From: Dehalococcoidia bacterium
GTDB lineage: Bacteria; Chloroflexota; Dehalococcoidia; UBA2979
Assembly (NCBI GenBank): GCA_018700215.1
Contig: JABIST010000443.1
Span: forward strand, 1-6,579
DNA length: 6,579 nucleotides
Direction of reading: 5' to 3'
Within the stretch, counting starts at the first letter, position 1, and every line of letters begins with the position of its first letter. This document shows, piece after piece, positions 5,563-6,579 of the stretch. The notes beneath the pieces are model-generated. The model did not search any database. It was not told where the DNA came from and was given only the letters and a program-made list of their open reading frames with translations. The translations under genes were made by a program, and so were the position numbers.

Positions 5563-6060
5563 ATGACCAGCGACACTTCCGAGAGCAAACTCGCGAGCTC
5601 GCCCCTCACCGTCTTCCCCGCCACGGTCCATGACGCCGAGGGCATTCACCGCCTCGTTAACCACTGGGCCGCCCAGGGCCAGATGCTCCCTCGCACCCTC
5701 GCCGAAACCTACGAAAACCTCCGCGACTTCTTCGTCATCCGCGACGGCGACAATGTCATCGCCTGCGGCGCTCTCCACATCATGTGGGCCGACATGGCCG
5801 AGCTAAAATCACTCGCCGTCGACCCCGATCTTCAGTCCGCCGGCCACGGCAGCGCTCTCGTCGCCGCCTGCGTCGAGGAAGGTCGACGCCTCGGTATGCA
5901 GCAGCTCTTCGCCCTCAGCTACCGTCCTGGCTTCTTCGAACGCCTCGGCTGGAAGCAGGCCGATGTCATGTCCCTCCCCCGCAAAGTCTGGAACGAGTGC
6001 TACCGCTGCCCCAAATTCCCGGGCTGCGACGAAATCGCCCTCATCTACGATCTGAACTAG
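5563..6060 (+). CDS. Short ArgA-like GNAT N-acetyltransferase
   Basis: This 165-residue protein is a single GNAT-fold acetyltransferase resembling the short ArgA-like enzymes, which in some bacteria make N-acetylglutamate from glutamate and acetyl-CoA, the first step of arginine synthesis. The family layout is clear: an opening strand VFPATVHDAEGIHRLV (17-32), MLPRTLAETYENLRDF (41-56), ACGALHI (67-73), AELKSLAVDP (79-88) and the acetyl-CoA pyrophosphate loop QxxGxG (Gln91, Gly94, Gly96). FFERLGW (124-130) and a LPRKVWNECYRCPKFPGC end with Cys146, Cys149 and Cys155 follow. It lacks the amino-acid-kinase-like domain of classical E. coli ArgA. The ATG at 5563 is the natural start; longer in-frame readings run through the preceding gene in a shadow frame. 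No other arginine gene is visible nearby, so the substrate (glutamate or another amino acid) is inferred. A Nudix gene follows 7 nt later, probably co-transcribed. Confidence 0.88.
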   Translation: MTSDTSESKLASSPLTVFPATVHDAEGIHRLVNHWAAQGQMLPRTLAETYENLRDFFVIRDGDNVIACGALHIMWADMAELKSLAVDPDLQSAGHGSALVAACVEEGRRLGMQQLFALSYRPGFFERLGWKQADVMSLPRKVWNECYRCPKFPGCDEIALIYDLN

Positions 6061-6067
6061 GTCCCTG

Positions 6068-6579
6068 ATGAACCACACCTCCGGTCACCCCATCCCCGAA
6101 ACCGTCACCTCCGAGATCGTGCTCGAAGCTCACACCTTCAACATCGAGCGCTCCACCATCCGCTTCCACGACGGCCACGAGACCGACCGCACCGTCGTCC
6201 GCCACCCCGGCGCCGTCGCCCTCATCGTCATCGATCACCAGCAGCGCTGGCTCCTCGTCTCCCAGTACCGACACCCCACTGGCCACGACCTGCTCGAAAT
6301 CCCCGCCGGCACCCGCGAACCTGGCGAAGAGCCCGCCACCACTGCCGCCCGCGAAGTCCGCGAGGAGACCGGCTACGCCGCCGCCTCCCTCACCCACCTC
6401 GGCGCCACCTGGATGGCCCCCGGCTTCTGCGACGAATACATCCATTACTACCTCGCCACGGACCTCACCGAAGACCCCCTCCCCCAGGACCACGACGAAT
6501 ACATCGGCGAACCCGTCCGCCTCACCATCGAGGAACTAGAGACCGCCATCCGCTCCGGCGAAATCAACGACGCCAAGAC
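6068..6579 (+). CDS. Nudix hydrolase, ADP-ribose pyrophosphatase type (3' end beyond window)
   Basis: Nudix hydrolases of this type split ADP-ribose (or related nucleoside diphosphate compounds) to AMP and a ribose phosphate, using Mg2+. The frame runs from ATG 6068 to the window edge (170 complete codons), so the C-terminus is missing, probably only a short part. The Nudix box is complete and fits GX5EX7REUXEEXGU: Gly81, Glu87, Arg95-Glu96, Glu99-Glu100, Gly102. Ahead of it are the typical VVRHPGAVALIVID (43-56), LLVSQYRHPTG (62-72) and LLEIPAG (75-81) elements. Pro118 in WMAPGFCDE (115-123), about 15 residues after the box, is a mark of ADP-ribose pyrophosphatases. An in-frame TGA at 6053 precedes this ATG, so it is the first usable start; a short AGG lies 6 nt upstream at 6059-6061. 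The 7-nt gap to the acetyltransferase suggests one transcript. The family is confident; the exact substrate is inferred. Confidence 0.92.
   Translation, partial: MNHTSGHPIPETVTSEIVLEAHTFNIERSTIRFHDGHETDRTVVRHPGAVALIVIDHQQRWLLVSQYRHPTGHDLLEIPAGTREPGEEPATTAAREVREETGYAAASLTHLGATWMAPGFCDEYIHYYLATDLTEDPLPQDHDEYIGEPVRLTIEELETAIRSGEINDAK

Noticed and set aside
6041..6493. 150-aa minus-strand frame at the right end
   Set aside because: The opposite strand encodes a complete Nudix box in an open frame running off the window; the antisense translation is Gly/Asp/Val-rich.

Overview
The window is GC-rich bacterial chromosomal DNA, and every supported gene lies on the + strand. Codons end mostly in C or G, most strongly from tlyA onward. 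This compositional bias creates long antisense and out-of-frame open frames, which I treat as shadows. No rRNA, tRNA, CRISPR array, insertion sequence or phage gene is visible. The organism cannot be fixed from this stretch. A high-GC Chloroflexota-type bacterium is my best guess, based only on gene order, codon use and the short ArgA-like acetyltransferase, and it is a weak guess.

Left part (1-3010), protein quality control: the 3' end of the trigger factor gene (tig), then clpP and clpX. This is the widespread tig-clpP-clpX order. Trigger factor acts on nascent chains at the ribosome, while ClpX unfolds substrates and feeds them to the ClpP protease. All catalytic and ATPase motifs of ClpP and ClpX are present. 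A strong hairpin after clpX probably ends this unit.

Middle (about 3030-4733), tlyA and nadK: a TlyA-type S4/FtsJ RNA methyltransferase overlaps NAD kinase by 4 nt (ATGA), so the two are probably translationally coupled. A possible extended -10 promoter and a good Shine-Dalgarno sequence precede tlyA.

Right part (4734-6579), accessory metabolism: a 207-nt gap without a convincing gene is followed by a 173-aa protein of unknown function, with a weak resemblance to the ATC-hydrolase/DUF6125-type families. A 10-bp GC-rich hairpin comes next. Then comes a short ArgA-like GNAT acetyltransferase whose start looks leaderless. Seven nt after it begins a Nudix hydrolase of ADP-ribose pyrophosphatase type, which runs off the right edge.

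Overall this is mainly a housekeeping region. I see no clear undescribed multi-gene system. The items most worth a second look are the 173-aa protein, the apparently leaderless acetyltransferase with its C-terminal cysteine cluster, and the charged tail on trigger factor.
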